The notes under the pieces: generated by a model
Databases searched by the model: none
The model's input: the letters and a program-made list of their open reading frames with translations, nothing else
Told to the model about the DNA's origin: nothing
Shown here: piece after piece, positions 33,094 to 44,055 of the stretch
Layout: each line of letters starts with the position of its first letter
How positions within the stretch are numbered: the stretch's first letter is position 1
Assembly: GCF_010509575.1 (NCBI RefSeq)
Contig: NZ_CP048437.1
Coordinates: 1,550,001-1,614,000 of the forward strand
Reading direction: 5' to 3'
DNA length: 64,000 bases
DNA from: Faecalibacterium duncaniae
GTDB taxonomy: Bacteria > Bacillota > Clostridia > Oscillospirales > Ruminococcaceae
Made by a program: the position numbers and the translations under genes

Positions 33094-33980
33094 AGAAACC
33101 GCACCTCCCCGATGCAGCCGGGTGCTTGTCTACCGGTCAGCCAGACGAGCACCCGCACCGCGCCGCGCTCCATCAGATATTTTACCTGTGGGCGCATGGT
33201 CGCCTCTTCGGGTGTGGCAGCATGAAGGGTGGCAATAAAATCCACCCCGCTGAACAGGCCCTGCTCCAGCGCTGTGACCTCATCCAGACCTCCCAGCTCA
33301 TCCAGCAGGATCACCTGTGGCGAAAGGGTGCGCAATGCCATCTGCACTGCTTGTCCCTTGGGGAGCCCGGCAAGAACATCCAGCGCCTCGCCGTGTGTAT
33401 TCCCGGCAAAGAGCTCCCGCCGTTCATCAATGACCGAAAGGATCTTCTGCTGCCGGACGAGCTCCCGGGCAATACTGCGCAGCAATGTGGTCTTGCCGCT
33501 GCCCGGCTCTCCAACAAGAAGCATCCCGATGAAATGCCCCCGCAATGCTGCGGTCAGTTCCTGTGGAAGCGGAACGGTCTTTTCCCGGGCAATGCGCAGG
33601 TTGACAGAGGTAAGCTCCTGCAGAACCGTGCCCTGTTCCGGGTTTTGCAAAAAACGCCCGCCAAGCCCTGCCCGACAGCCATTTTCCAGTGTAACATAGC
33701 CCTGTGCGATCTCTGTCTGATGGGTATGGACTGAACCGCCGCAGAGGGTGAACAGGATCTCTTCCATCTGCAACGGGGTCAGCTGCATCGTTTGCAGTGC
33801 ATTCAGTTCAGGTGCCAGCTGTGCAGGTGTGCAGCTGCACCCCTGCACCGTAAACTGTGGAGCACAGCCCAGCCGGAGCCGCAGCTCATGTACAGTTTCC
33901 GCATCTTTTGACGGGAGCTGCCCCAGCGGCCTTGCCAGCCATTGGGGCAGTGTCTGCACCACCTGATAATACTCGTCCAT
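33090..33980 (-). CDS. spoIIIAA: Stage III sporulation protein AA (ATPase)
   Basis: Secretion-type ATPase thought to power the SpoIIIA channel. 296 residues with Walker A GEPGSGKTTLLRSIA (about 180-194), Walker B VILLDELGGL (about 240-249) and an N-terminal LRLRLGCAPQF region. Start at the ATG at 33980 has GGAG eight bases upstream; a longer frame overlaps the predicted sigma-E promoter. First of eight genes. Confidence 0.95.
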   Translation of the reverse strand: MDEYYQVVQTLPQWLARPLGQLPSKDAETVHELRLRLGCAPQFTVQGCSCTPAQLAPELNALQTMQLTPLQMEEILFTLCGGSVHTHQTEIAQGYVTLENGCRAGLGGRFLQNPEQGTVLQELTSVNLRIAREKTVPLPQELTAALRGHFIGMLLVGEPGSGKTTLLRSIARELVRQQKILSVIDERRELFAGNTHGEALDVLAGLPKGQAVQMALRTLSPQVILLDELGGLDEVTALEQGLFSGVDFIATLHAATPEEATMRPQVKYLMERGAVRVLVWLTGRQAPGCIGEVRFL

Positions 33981-34011
33981 CTTCTGTTCTCCTTCCGTGT
34001 CCTTTGCCATC

Positions 34012-34039
34012 AGTGTATGCACCGGCCCGGAGGTTAGAA
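34012..34039 (-). promoter_or_regulatory. Candidate sigma-E promoter of spoIIIA
   Basis: Minus strand CATACACT (plus 34012-34019), which fits the sigma-E -10 consensus CATACANT, with GTTCTAA-like -35 (TTCTAA, plus 34034-34039) 14 bases upstream. The start would be 25 to 30 bases before the spoIIIAA ATG. In B. subtilis spoIIIA is sigma-E dependent. Confidence 0.6.
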
Positions 34040-34053
34040 CCCGCAGGGCGCAG

Positions 34054-34085
34054 AAAAGCCCGCACAGCATCCAAACTGTACGGGC
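34054..34085. terminator. Terminator between ligA and spoIIIA
   Basis: GCCCGCACAG (34058-34067) pairs with CTGTACGGGC (34076-34085) with one mismatch; Ts follow on the minus strand. It separates ligA from the sporulation transcript. Confidence 0.8.
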
Positions 34086-34106
34086 TTTTTAGAACAGGTT
34101 TTCTGA

Positions 34107-36110
<2,004 letters not shown>

Positions 36111-36141
36111 TTACTCTCCTTTTCCCAATACCAATACTGTA

Positions 36142-36150
36142 ATTATACCA
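36142..36150 (-). promoter_or_regulatory. Predicted ligA extended -10 promoter
   Basis: Minus strand TGG-TATAAT (plus 36142-36150), about 38 bases before the ligA ATG. No convincing -35. Confidence 0.6.
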
Positions 36151-36230
36151 TATTTCAAAAGCAAAATACAGCCAAAAGTGCTGCCGGTGACTCGGGAGTG
36201 AACGTGCCGAATCCTAACAAGACAGTCGCT

Positions 36231-37184
36231 TTATTTTGCCCAGGTGGGTTCCTCCGTGCCATCATAATCGAACAGGCCGTCATTTTTCTCTTCCATGGCC
36301 TTGATCATGTGGTAGGTGTATTCGTTATACGGCGTGGGAATCCCAAGCTCCTTTCCCATCCGCATCAGCGCTCCCGAGAACATATCGATCTCTGTATGCC
36401 GTCCGGCATCCAGATCCTGCAGAGTGGAATAACGGGCTGTGGCAGGAACAGCGCATCCGTGGCTGACGGCATCTGCGATGCGCAGATCAATGCCCCGTGC
36501 AGTTGCAATGGCTTCCAGTTCCCGGCGCAGGCCATCGCTGATGGCTTTCATGTGGACGCTGTCCCGGTAGCAGCCCACACCGGCTCCCAGAATCGCCTGC
36601 GGCAGATTGTTGCAGACGTTCAGCCGGAACTTGCTCCACATCTCTTCCTGAATGTGTTCCGTAACCCGGAAGTTGACCCCGGAATCCGTGAACAGTTCCC
36701 GCACTGCCTTGACACGTTCACTCTCAAACGGTGCAAATCGCTCGCCATAGATTACACCAAGTGTTGCATCCGGGTCAAAATGGTAACCATCCGCTTCCTT
36801 GTGAGACGCAACCTTGATGAAGGAATACAGCAGATGCTCTGCACCCACCTGTGCGGCGATCAGCTCCTCGCTGTCCACACCATTCATCAGACTCATCACA
36901 ACGGTATTGCTGCCGACAGCGGTCTTGATGCTTTCCAAAGCTCCGGGCAGTGAGCCATATTTCAGTGCAACGACCAACAGGTCTACGCCCTGCGCTTCCT
37001 GCGGGGTCCAGACCTCCGGGCGGTAAACTGCTCCATTGATGGCGCAGCCGCTTTCTTTCAGCCGCCGGGCACGGTCACCTTCCGCGATCACACCCAGACG
37101 GATATTATCCTTTTTAGAAAGCCCCCAGATGATGTAAGAGCCCACCGCTCCAGCGCCCAAAATGGCAACAGATTGTATTTTCAT
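36231..37184 (-). CDS. panE: Ketopantoate reductase family protein (2-dehydropantoate 2-reductase)
   Basis: 317 residues. N-terminal NADP loop SVAILGAGAVGSYIIWGL (residues 5-22), the MNGVDSEE segment (about 100-107), the catalytic lysine in EEMWSKFRLNVCNN, and the C-terminal helical domain with the PTPYNEYTYHMIKAMEE end. Makes pantoate for coenzyme A, though several ApbA/PanE paralogues reduce other 2-oxo acids, so the substrate is not certain. Not in an operon with panB or panC here. Confidence 0.85.
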   Translation of the reverse strand: MKIQSVAILGAGAVGSYIIWGLSKKDNIRLGVIAEGDRARRLKESGCAINGAVYRPEVWTPQEAQGVDLLVVALKYGSLPGALESIKTAVGSNTVVMSLMNGVDSEELIAAQVGAEHLLYSFIKVASHKEADGYHFDPDATLGVIYGERFAPFESERVKAVRELFTDSGVNFRVTEHIQEEMWSKFRLNVCNNLPQAILGAGVGCYRDSVHMKAISDGLRRELEAIATARGIDLRIADAVSHGCAVPATARYSTLQDLDAGRHTEIDMFSGALMRMGKELGIPTPYNEYTYHMIKAMEEKNDGLFDYDGTEEPTWAK

Positions 37185-37217
37185 GTTAGATTCCCCCTCT
37201 TTGATTTGTCCGATTCC

Positions 37218-37226
37218 ATTGTAGCA
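37218..37226 (-). promoter_or_regulatory. Predicted panE promoter -10
   Basis: Minus strand TGC-TACAAT (plus 37218-37226), about 34 bases before the ATG; TTTCCA 17 bases upstream of the -10 is a weak -35. Confidence 0.5.
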
Positions 37227-37392
37227 CGAATTCGATTTGCTGGAAAGAGAAATGAAAATGCAAAGCTATTTTTGCACATAGATTTTACAGCAATTTGATT
37301 GCAGCGGATGCTGATGTGCCGCGGGGCAGCGGATATGCTGGGCGCAACCTTCAAATTGACCGCAAACGGTGCCAAAGTGCTTTAAAGCAGAA

Positions 37393-37433
37393 CAAAAAGC
37401 CCCCGGAGAACTTTTTGCGGTTCTCCGGGGGCT
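37393..37433 (-). terminator. Terminator of pfkA
   Basis: 14-bp perfect stem AGCCCCCGGAGAAC (37398-37411) with GTTCTCCGGGGGCT (37420-37433); on the minus strand TTTTT follows. About 40 bases after the pfkA stop. Confidence 0.92.
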
Positions 37434-37472
37434 GATTTTACGCGTTATAAAACATAGATACGTCTGTTATTC

Positions 37473-38447
37473 TCAGATAGAAATCGTATTACAAACGTCA
37501 ATGAGCACGGGGTCAAGCGTCTTGGTCATCTCCAACGCCTCATCCACGGGGTAATCCACAAGGTGCTCACCCTTCATACCAACGATACGGTTGTACTTAC
37601 CCTGCTCCAGCAGGCAGACAGCGTGATAGCCCATTGCGGAAGCATTCACGCGGTCACGCAGAGTGGGAGAGCCACCGCGCTGGACATGGCCCAGAATGGT
37701 AGCACGGGTATCGATGCCGGTGCGGGCCTGGATCTCGTTGGCAATCTCCTGAGAGTGGCCAATGCCCTCGGCAACGATGACAATGAAGTGGCGCTTACCG
37801 GTGCGCTGCGTCTCGGTGATTTTATCCAGAATGTCGTGCTGCATATCGAATTCCTTTTCGGGCAGCAGCACAGCCATGGCACCGGAGGCAATGGCAACGT
37901 TCAGAGCGATGTAACCCGCATTGCGGCCCATGACCTCGACCACGCTGCAGCGGTCATGGCTCTGGGTGGTATCGCGCAGCTTGTCGATCATTTCCAGGGC
38001 GGTGTTCATTGCGGTATCGTAGCCGATGGTGTAATCGGTGCAGGCGATATCATTATCGATGGTGCCGGGCAGACCGATCATCGGAATGCCGCGGTGTGCC
38101 AGCTCACGGGCACCGCGGTAGGAGCCGTCGCCGCCGATGACCACCAGCGCGTCAATGCCCAGCTCACGGCACTTTGCAGCGCCCTTGTCCTGGCCCTCCT
38201 TGGTCTTGAACTCCAGGCAGCGGGCCGTATACAGGATGGTGCCACCGGCAGAGATGATATTGGAAACGCTGCGCAGGTTCATTTCAAAGCACTCGCCGTC
38301 CAGCAGGCCATTGTAGCCGCGCTGAATGCCGATCATACGGAAGCCCTTGTGCAGGCCTGCACGGACAACGGCGCGAACTGCAGCATTCATACCCGGAGCG
38401 TCGCCGCCGCTGGTCAGCACACCAATCGTTTTGATTTGCTTTTCCAT
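37473..38447 (-). CDS. pfkA: 6-phosphofructokinase
   Basis: ATP-dependent phosphorylation of fructose 6-phosphate. 324 residues: GVLTSGGDAPGMNAAVRAVV (about 10-29), VVIGGDGSYRGA (about 97-108), and the active-site segment LPGTIDNDIACTDYTIG (about 124-140) with the TID-D catalytic residues, plus VEVMGRNAGYIAL. The GGDGS pattern is typical of ATP-PFK rather than the pyrophosphate type. AGGGAA-type ribosome site. Single gene with own promoter and terminator. Confidence 0.97.
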   Translation of the reverse strand: MEKQIKTIGVLTSGGDAPGMNAAVRAVVRAGLHKGFRMIGIQRGYNGLLDGECFEMNLRSVSNIISAGGTILYTARCLEFKTKEGQDKGAAKCRELGIDALVVIGGDGSYRGARELAHRGIPMIGLPGTIDNDIACTDYTIGYDTAMNTALEMIDKLRDTTQSHDRCSVVEVMGRNAGYIALNVAIASGAMAVLLPEKEFDMQHDILDKITETQRTGKRHFIVIVAEGIGHSQEIANEIQARTGIDTRATILGHVQRGGSPTLRDRVNASAMGYHAVCLLEQGKYNRIVGMKGEHLVDYPVDEALEMTKTLDPVLIDVCNTISI

Positions 38448-38553
38448 GGAAAGATTCCCTCCAATTGTTTCGTCATTTACCTATGGAGCACTTACCCTCT
38501 CTCTTTGGGCACCAGCTCCATCGCCTTGCTCAGATCATAACTTGCCTTTAGAC

Positions 38554-38582
38554 ATTATAACACAGTTCCCGCTTGAATCCAA
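38554..38582 (-). promoter_or_regulatory. Predicted pfkA promoter
   Basis: Minus strand TTGGAT (plus 38577-38582), 17-base spacer, TATAAT (plus 38554-38559); TSS about 100 bases before the pfkA ATG. Confidence 0.7.
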
Positions 38583-38685
38583 TACCTTTTTGGCACTTCG
38601 TTAAAAGTTTATTAAAATTCACAGGCGTACGTCTTGGTGTTGTTTTTGGCACACGTGCACCTGGTTTGAATCGTTCCTGCGCATG

Positions 38686-41600
38686 TCATTTTGTTGCAAC
38701 ATTCTTTTCGCCCACGATGCGCTGCAGTTCCTCAAAGAAAAGCGGATGCCCTGACGTATACAGCCTGCGGGGAGCCGCCAGCTTCTGTTTTGTGTCCTCC
38801 AGATAGAAGATCACCGGCATATCACCGTCAAAAATCTCCAGCAGATTGACCACCTTGGCGTACTCCGGGCTGGTGCGGGAGGGCAGCCGGACGTAGAGCC
38901 GCCGGGCTGCATCCCGCATCTGATTTGGGCGGTTGTCCTGTGGCCTGACGGGGTTATAGCCCTCAATGGGCGAAATACTCTCGGCGACCAGGCGGGCAGG
39001 TTCATCCTCTCGGATAGACAGGCGGCCCTCAATGACCACGACCGCGTTATCGTGCAGCACGTCCCGGAATGTTTCCAGTGTACGCGGGAACACGATGACC
39101 TCCATGGTGCCGGTCAGATCCTCTACGCTGGTATAGGCCATCATGCTGTTGGTCTTTGTCGTCACCATTTTGCTCTTGACAATGGTGCAGACGATGCGGA
39201 CATGGCTATTGTCCGGCACATTGGCATCCTCACCGGTCAGAGCTTTGATGGTGTGGGTTGCAAACTGAGCTGACTGCTCCCGGTAGGCATCCAGTGGATG
39301 ACCGGAAAGGTACAGGCCGCTGACCTCTTTCTCCTGTTGGAGCAGCTCGGCGTGGGTATACTCAGGGCAGGGCTTGATCTCATAGCTGTCGGCGGCAGAC
39401 GTATTGTCCGTGCCGCTCATCATCGAGAAGAGGTCGATCTGACCATCCAGATTCTTCCGGCTGTCACTCTCGATGCTCTTGAGCACGCCCTCAGTTGCTT
39501 CGACCAGACTGCGGCGGTTGGAGCCGAGATTATCAAAGGCACCGGCCTTGATGAGGCTTTCCACAGTGCGGCGGTTCAGCTCGGTACCATGCATCCGTTT
39601 GCAGAAATCGTACAGGCTGGTATAAGGCTTTTCCTGCCGCTCCTCTACGGAGCGTTCAATCAGCCGGGTGCCGACATTTTTCACGGCGTTCAGGCCAAAC
39701 CGGATCCGGCCACTGTCCTCTGCAGTAAAGCCGCTGCCCGAGATATTGATATCCGGCGGCAGGACCTTGATCCCCAGCCGGGCGCACTCGCCGGAATACT
39801 CGATGACCTTGCCAGTGTTGTCCAGGACACTGGTCAGCAGCGCAGCCATAAACTCGCTGGGGTAATGGCACTTGAGGTAGGCTGTCTGGAATGCCACATA
39901 GGCATAACAGGCAGCATGACTCTTGTTGAATGCGTAGGACGCAAAGCTGGACATCTCATCGTAAATTTCGTTTGCAATCTTTTCCGAGATGCCGTTTGCC
40001 ACACAGCCCGGGCACTCGTTGCCGGGGTCTGTGCAGCCGTGGACAAAATGTTCCCGCTCTGCCTCCATCACAGCGTGTTTCTTCTTGCTCATGGCACGGC
40101 GGACATTATCTGCCTGCCCGAACGAGAAGCCTGCCAGCTCCCGGAAGATCTGCATGACCTGTTCCTGATAGACGATGCAGCCATTGGTCACATCCAGAAT
40201 GTGGGCCAGCTGCGGGGTCTTATAGCTGATTTTGTCCGGTTCATGGCGGTTGCGCAGGTAGGTCGGGATGGAATCCATCGGGCCGGGGCGGTACAGGCTG
40301 ATCAGAGCGATGACATCTTCCAAATTCTGCGGCTGCAGGCCCACCAGCACCTGCTTCATACCCGAGGATTCAAGCTGGAACACGCCTTCGGTCTCACCCC
40401 GGGAGAGCATTTTGTAGGTTTCGGGATCGTCATAATCCAGCTTGGCGATGGAGAAATCCGGTTCTTTTTTCTGAATGGCCAGCTCCGCATCCCGGATGAC
40501 CGTCAGGGTGCGCAGACCGAGGAAGTCCATCTTCAGCAGGCCCAGCTCCTCGATCTCCGTCATGTTGAACTGGGTCACGGGCAGGCCATCGTTTGTGGCA
40601 AGGGGCAGATAGTAATCCGTTGGTTCCGGGGTAATCACAACACCGGCTGCATGGGTAGAAGCGTGGCGGGGCATTCCCTCCACCTTCATGGCAGTGTCGA
40701 GCAGTTCCGTCACCTTCGGGTCCGTTTCATACATCCGCCTGAGCTCCGGTGAGACCTCCAACGCATGTTTGATGGTCATTTTGAGCTCCGCCGGGACCTG
40801 CTTTGCTACTACATCCACTTCCTGATACGGCATTCCCATCACACGGCCCACATCGCGGATCGCATTGCGGGCAGCCATGGTGCCAAAGGTAACGATCTGG
40901 GCTACATGGTCAGCGCCATACTTGCGGTTGACGTAGTCGATCACTTCCTGGCGGCGCTCGTAGCAGAAGTCTACGTCGAAATCGGGCATACTGACACGTT
41001 CCGGGTTCAGAAAGCGCTCAAAGATCAGGTTATAGCGGATGGGGTCAATGTCAGTGATGCCCACGCTGTATGCTGCGATACTGCCCGCACCGGAGCCACG
41101 GCCCGGGCCCACCGGGATTCCCTGGCTCTTGGCATAGTTGACGTAATCCCAGACGATGAGGTAATAGTTGGTATAGCCCATCGTCTTGATGACACTGATC
41201 TCGTAGTTCAGGCGGTCTTTGTTGGCCTGCGGCACATTGGAACCGTAGCGGCGCTCCAGACCCTCCCAGCAGAGCTTTTCAAAGAACGCCTGGTTGTCCA
41301 TGCCGCCAGGGGCCTTATAATACGGAATTTTGGTGTTACCAAACTCAAAATCAAAATTGCACTGGTCGGCAATGATCCGTGTGTTGGCACAGGCATCCGG
41401 CACCATGGCAAACAGATCGTACATCTCATCCGTTGTTTTAACGTAGAATTCGTCGGTCTGGAACTCCATACGGTCGGCATCCTGCATGGTTTTTCCGGTC
41501 TGGATGCAGAGCAGGATCGCCTGCATCTTGGCATCCTCCTTGCGCAGGTAGTGGGAGTCGTTGGTGGCTGCCATAGGGATGCCGGTCTCCCGTGCCAGCT

Positions 41601-42201
41601 TGATGAGCTGGGGCAGCACAATGTTATCCTCTTCCAGCCCGTGATCCTGCAATTCAATGTAGTAATTGCCCTCACCAAAGAGGTCGCGATACCACAAGGC
41701 AGAAGCCTTAGCGCGCTCGTAATCGCCGGACAGGATCGCCTGCGGGATCTCACCCGCCAGGCAGGCAGAGAGGCAGATGAGGCCTTCGTGGTATTGCTCC
41801 AGCAGCTGCTTATCCACACGCGGCTTGGAGTAGAAGCCCTCGATAAAGGCGGCAGAAACCAGCTTGGCAAGGTTTTTATAGCCTGTCTCGTTCTTGCACA
41901 ACAGGATCAGATGATTGTTGCCATCGATCTTGTTCACCTTATCAAAGCGGGTGCGGGTGGCCACATAGACCTCACAGCCGATGATGGGCTTGATGCCCGC
42001 CTTTTTGGCTGCCTTGTAGAACTGCACACAGCCGTACATCACACCGTGGTCGGTGCAGGCAATGGCAGTCTGGCCACACTCCTTCACCCGATCCATCAGC
42101 TGGTCGATGCGGCAGGCACCGTCCAGCAGGCTGTATTCTGTATGGATATGGAGGTGGACGAAGTCTCTTCCCTGCTTATTGCCCTCACTGGGTTCGATCA
42201 T
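38686..42201 (-). CDS. dnaE: DNA polymerase III alpha subunit (DnaE type)
   Basis: 1171 residues. N-terminal PHP domain begins FVHLHIHTEYSLLDGA and includes CTDHGVMYG; the polymerase catalytic aspartates are in SMPDFDVDFCYERR (about residues 403-416); GRGSGAGS and the fingers region follow, and an OB fold lies near residues 1000-1080 (VRIVCTIVKSKMV). It lacks the exonuclease domain of PolC, as expected. Its start overlaps the whiA stop (ATGA). Confidence 0.97.
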   Translation of the reverse strand: MIEPSEGNKQGRDFVHLHIHTEYSLLDGACRIDQLMDRVKECGQTAIACTDHGVMYGCVQFYKAAKKAGIKPIIGCEVYVATRTRFDKVNKIDGNNHLILLCKNETGYKNLAKLVSAAFIEGFYSKPRVDKQLLEQYHEGLICLSACLAGEIPQAILSGDYERAKASALWYRDLFGEGNYYIELQDHGLEEDNIVLPQLIKLARETGIPMAATNDSHYLRKEDAKMQAILLCIQTGKTMQDADRMEFQTDEFYVKTTDEMYDLFAMVPDACANTRIIADQCNFDFEFGNTKIPYYKAPGGMDNQAFFEKLCWEGLERRYGSNVPQANKDRLNYEISVIKTMGYTNYYLIVWDYVNYAKSQGIPVGPGRGSGAGSIAAYSVGITDIDPIRYNLIFERFLNPERVSMPDFDVDFCYERRQEVIDYVNRKYGADHVAQIVTFGTMAARNAIRDVGRVMGMPYQEVDVVAKQVPAELKMTIKHALEVSPELRRMYETDPKVTELLDTAMKVEGMPRHASTHAAGVVITPEPTDYYLPLATNDGLPVTQFNMTEIEELGLLKMDFLGLRTLTVIRDAELAIQKKEPDFSIAKLDYDDPETYKMLSRGETEGVFQLESSGMKQVLVGLQPQNLEDVIALISLYRPGPMDSIPTYLRNRHEPDKISYKTPQLAHILDVTNGCIVYQEQVMQIFRELAGFSFGQADNVRRAMSKKKHAVMEAEREHFVHGCTDPGNECPGCVANGISEKIANEIYDEMSSFASYAFNKSHAACYAYVAFQTAYLKCHYPSEFMAALLTSVLDNTGKVIEYSGECARLGIKVLPPDINISGSGFTAEDSGRIRFGLNAVKNVGTRLIERSVEERQEKPYTSLYDFCKRMHGTELNRRTVESLIKAGAFDNLGSNRRSLVEATEGVLKSIESDSRKNLDGQIDLFSMMSGTDNTSAADSYEIKPCPEYTHAELLQQEKEVSGLYLSGHPLDAYREQSAQFATHTIKALTGEDANVPDNSHVRIVCTIVKSKMVTTKTNSMMAYTSVEDLTGTMEVIVFPRTLETFRDVLHDNAVVVIEGRLSIREDEPARLVAESISPIEGYNPVRPQDNRPNQMRDAARRLYVRLPSRTSPEYAKVVNLLEIFDGDMPVIFYLEDTKQKLAAPRRLYTSGHPLFFEELQRIVGEKNVATK

Positions 42202-43142
42202 TTCGTTTCCTCCTTTTCCGCGTTTTCTTCCAATCTTCTGCGCAGATCCTCTGCCAGCGCTTCCAGCTTCTTCATCCGGTGCGAAAGTCCCGATTTGCTC
42301 ACGGGCGGGTCAAAGCAGGCACACAGAGCTGTCAGGGACAAGTCCGGATTTTCCATTCGAATGGCCGCGGCCTGCTGCAAGACCTCGGGCAGTGTTTCCA
42401 GCGCACCCTGCTCCTGCAAAAAACGGATTGCACGGGTGGTCTGGGCATTGGCCCGGGCCGTTTTGCCCAGATTTGCGGTATCACAATTGGTCTGACGGTT
42501 GATCTGGTTGCGCAGCTGCTTGACTGCCTTCTTGGCATTCATCCGGGCCGAAGCTTCTGCCGCTCCCATAAACGCAAGGATGCGCTCCACGCTGGCGCTG
42601 CTTTTGACGTAAATCAGGTTTACGCCGTTGCGGCGGGTACGGTGGGGCGCAAATTCATGCTCAGCAAGCAGGGCCTCAAAATCCTTTGCAAGGTTGGTGC
42701 GTCCGGTCAGAAATTCCAGATTATACTCCTTCTGTGGGTCCGTCACAGTGCCGCCGCACAGGAACGCCGTGCTGATATAGGCACTCACGCAGGTCTGACA
42801 CCGGATGAGCCCCGGGTCGATCTGCAAGCTTGTCTCGCTGCCCGTGGTGCCGAACAGCTCGTGCATCCGGCGCACCTGCTCCGGTTCCCGGATGCCGAAC
42901 TCATATACCACACCGCTGGGGCGGGGCTTTTCCAGCACCGCGCCCTGCACGCCGCAGCGGGCAAACAACTGTTCGGCCACACGGGCGGTCAGCTCCTGTT
43001 CAGTCTGCAGCACAAGGCCCCGTGCATCAAAATATTTGGCAAAGCAGGCGATGCCATAGGCTGCCGCCCGCACACAGCAATCCTTTTGCAGCTGCAAACT
43101 GCGCTGTGCGATCTCTTCCCGTGCCTGGGATGCAAAACTCAT
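42198..43142 (-). CDS. whiA: DNA-binding protein WhiA
   Basis: 314 residues. Two LAGLIDADG-like N-terminal parts, with the AAAYGIACFAKYFDARGLVLQTE and FLCGGTVTDPQKEYNLEF segments, and a C-terminal helix-turn-helix (residues about 235-300, ALCACFDPPVSKSGLSHRMKKLEALA). In B. subtilis it affects cell division and chromosome segregation. In the conserved rapZ-whiA order; overlaps dnaE by four bases. Confidence 0.95.
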   Translation of the reverse strand: MSFASQAREEIAQRSLQLQKDCCVRAAAYGIACFAKYFDARGLVLQTEQELTARVAEQLFARCGVQGAVLEKPRPSGVVYEFGIREPEQVRRMHELFGTTGSETSLQIDPGLIRCQTCVSAYISTAFLCGGTVTDPQKEYNLEFLTGRTNLAKDFEALLAEHEFAPHRTRRNGVNLIYVKSSASVERILAFMGAAEASARMNAKKAVKQLRNQINRQTNCDTANLGKTARANAQTTRAIRFLQEQGALETLPEVLQQAAAIRMENPDLSLTALCACFDPPVSKSGLSHRMKKLEALAEDLRRRLEENAEKEETK

Positions 43143-43178
43143 GTCGCTCTCATTTCTGTTCTCACGGGCTCTGCCGGG

Positions 43179-44042
43179 TCAGCGCGCCGCATCACGGTGC
43201 TGAATGCCGGTCTGATAGCCCAGTTGTTTGCAATATTCCGCGATTTTCCGCGCAAAGGTGATCGAGCGGTGCTTGCCGCCCGTGCAGCCCACTGCAATGG
43301 TCAGCTGGCTTTTCCCCTCCTTGACATAGAGGGGCAGCGCATACTCCAGAAAGCTTTCGTACCTGCGCAGCAGTTCCTTTGCCTCCGGGTGACCCATGAC
43401 AAAATCCACCACTTCCTCATCCAGCCCCGTTTTATGCTTGAGCTCCGGGATATAGAAAGGGTTGGGCAGGCAGCGGACATCCAGCACCAGGTTCGCATCC
43501 TCTGGGATGCCGAACTTGAAGCCGAAGGACATCACGGTGAGCCGCATTGCTGCCTTTGCCCCGCCATCTGGCGCAAACAAATTACAAATGCGCTCCTTGT
43601 TCTGGGCCGTGGAGAGAAACTCCGTGTTGATGGTGTAGTCTGCCCGCTCCCGGAAGGGCTGCAGGATCTGCCGTTCCTTTGCCAGCGCTTCCCGGGTGGA
43701 GATTCCCTCGGCAATGCTGATGGGATGGCGGCGGCGGGTCTCGCTGTAACGGCGCATCAGTACATCATCCGGGGCATCGATGAATAAGATCTCATACTCG
43801 ATGCCCTGCTCATCCAGCTGGTGCAGCGCCTGTTCGATCTGCTCGCTGGTGTGGCAGCCGCGCACATCCATGGAGAGCGCTACCCGCTTGAGCTGGTTAT
43901 CGCCTGCCTTGGAGAACGCCGTGATGCTGGGCAGAAGCTCTGCCGGAACATTGTCGATACAAAAAAAGCCGATATCCTCCAGTGCGTTCATCGCAACCGA
44001 TTTTCCCGCACCGGAAAGCCCGCTGACGATCAGAAGATCCAT
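43179..44042 (-). CDS. rapZ: RNase adapter protein RapZ / nucleotide-binding protein YvcJ
   Basis: 287 residues. Walker A at the N-terminus IVSGLSGAGKSVAMNALEDIGFFCIDN (residues 5-31), and the C-terminal domain with FGFKFGIPEDANLVLDVRCLPNPFYIPELK and IAVGCTGGKHRSI. Binds GTP/ATP; in enterobacteria it steers RNase E against glmZ, in Gram-positives the role (YvcJ) is less clear and linked to competence or amino-sugar sensing. The fixed murB-rapZ-whiA order is kept. Confidence 0.95.
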   Translation of the reverse strand: MDLLIVSGLSGAGKSVAMNALEDIGFFCIDNVPAELLPSITAFSKAGDNQLKRVALSMDVRGCHTSEQIEQALHQLDEQGIEYEILFIDAPDDVLMRRYSETRRRHPISIAEGISTREALAKERQILQPFRERADYTINTEFLSTAQNKERICNLFAPDGGAKAAMRLTVMSFGFKFGIPEDANLVLDVRCLPNPFYIPELKHKTGLDEEVVDFVMGHPEAKELLRRYESFLEYALPLYVKEGKSQLTIAVGCTGGKHRSITFARKIAEYCKQLGYQTGIQHRDAAR

Positions 44043-44055
44043 ACCATTTTCCCTC

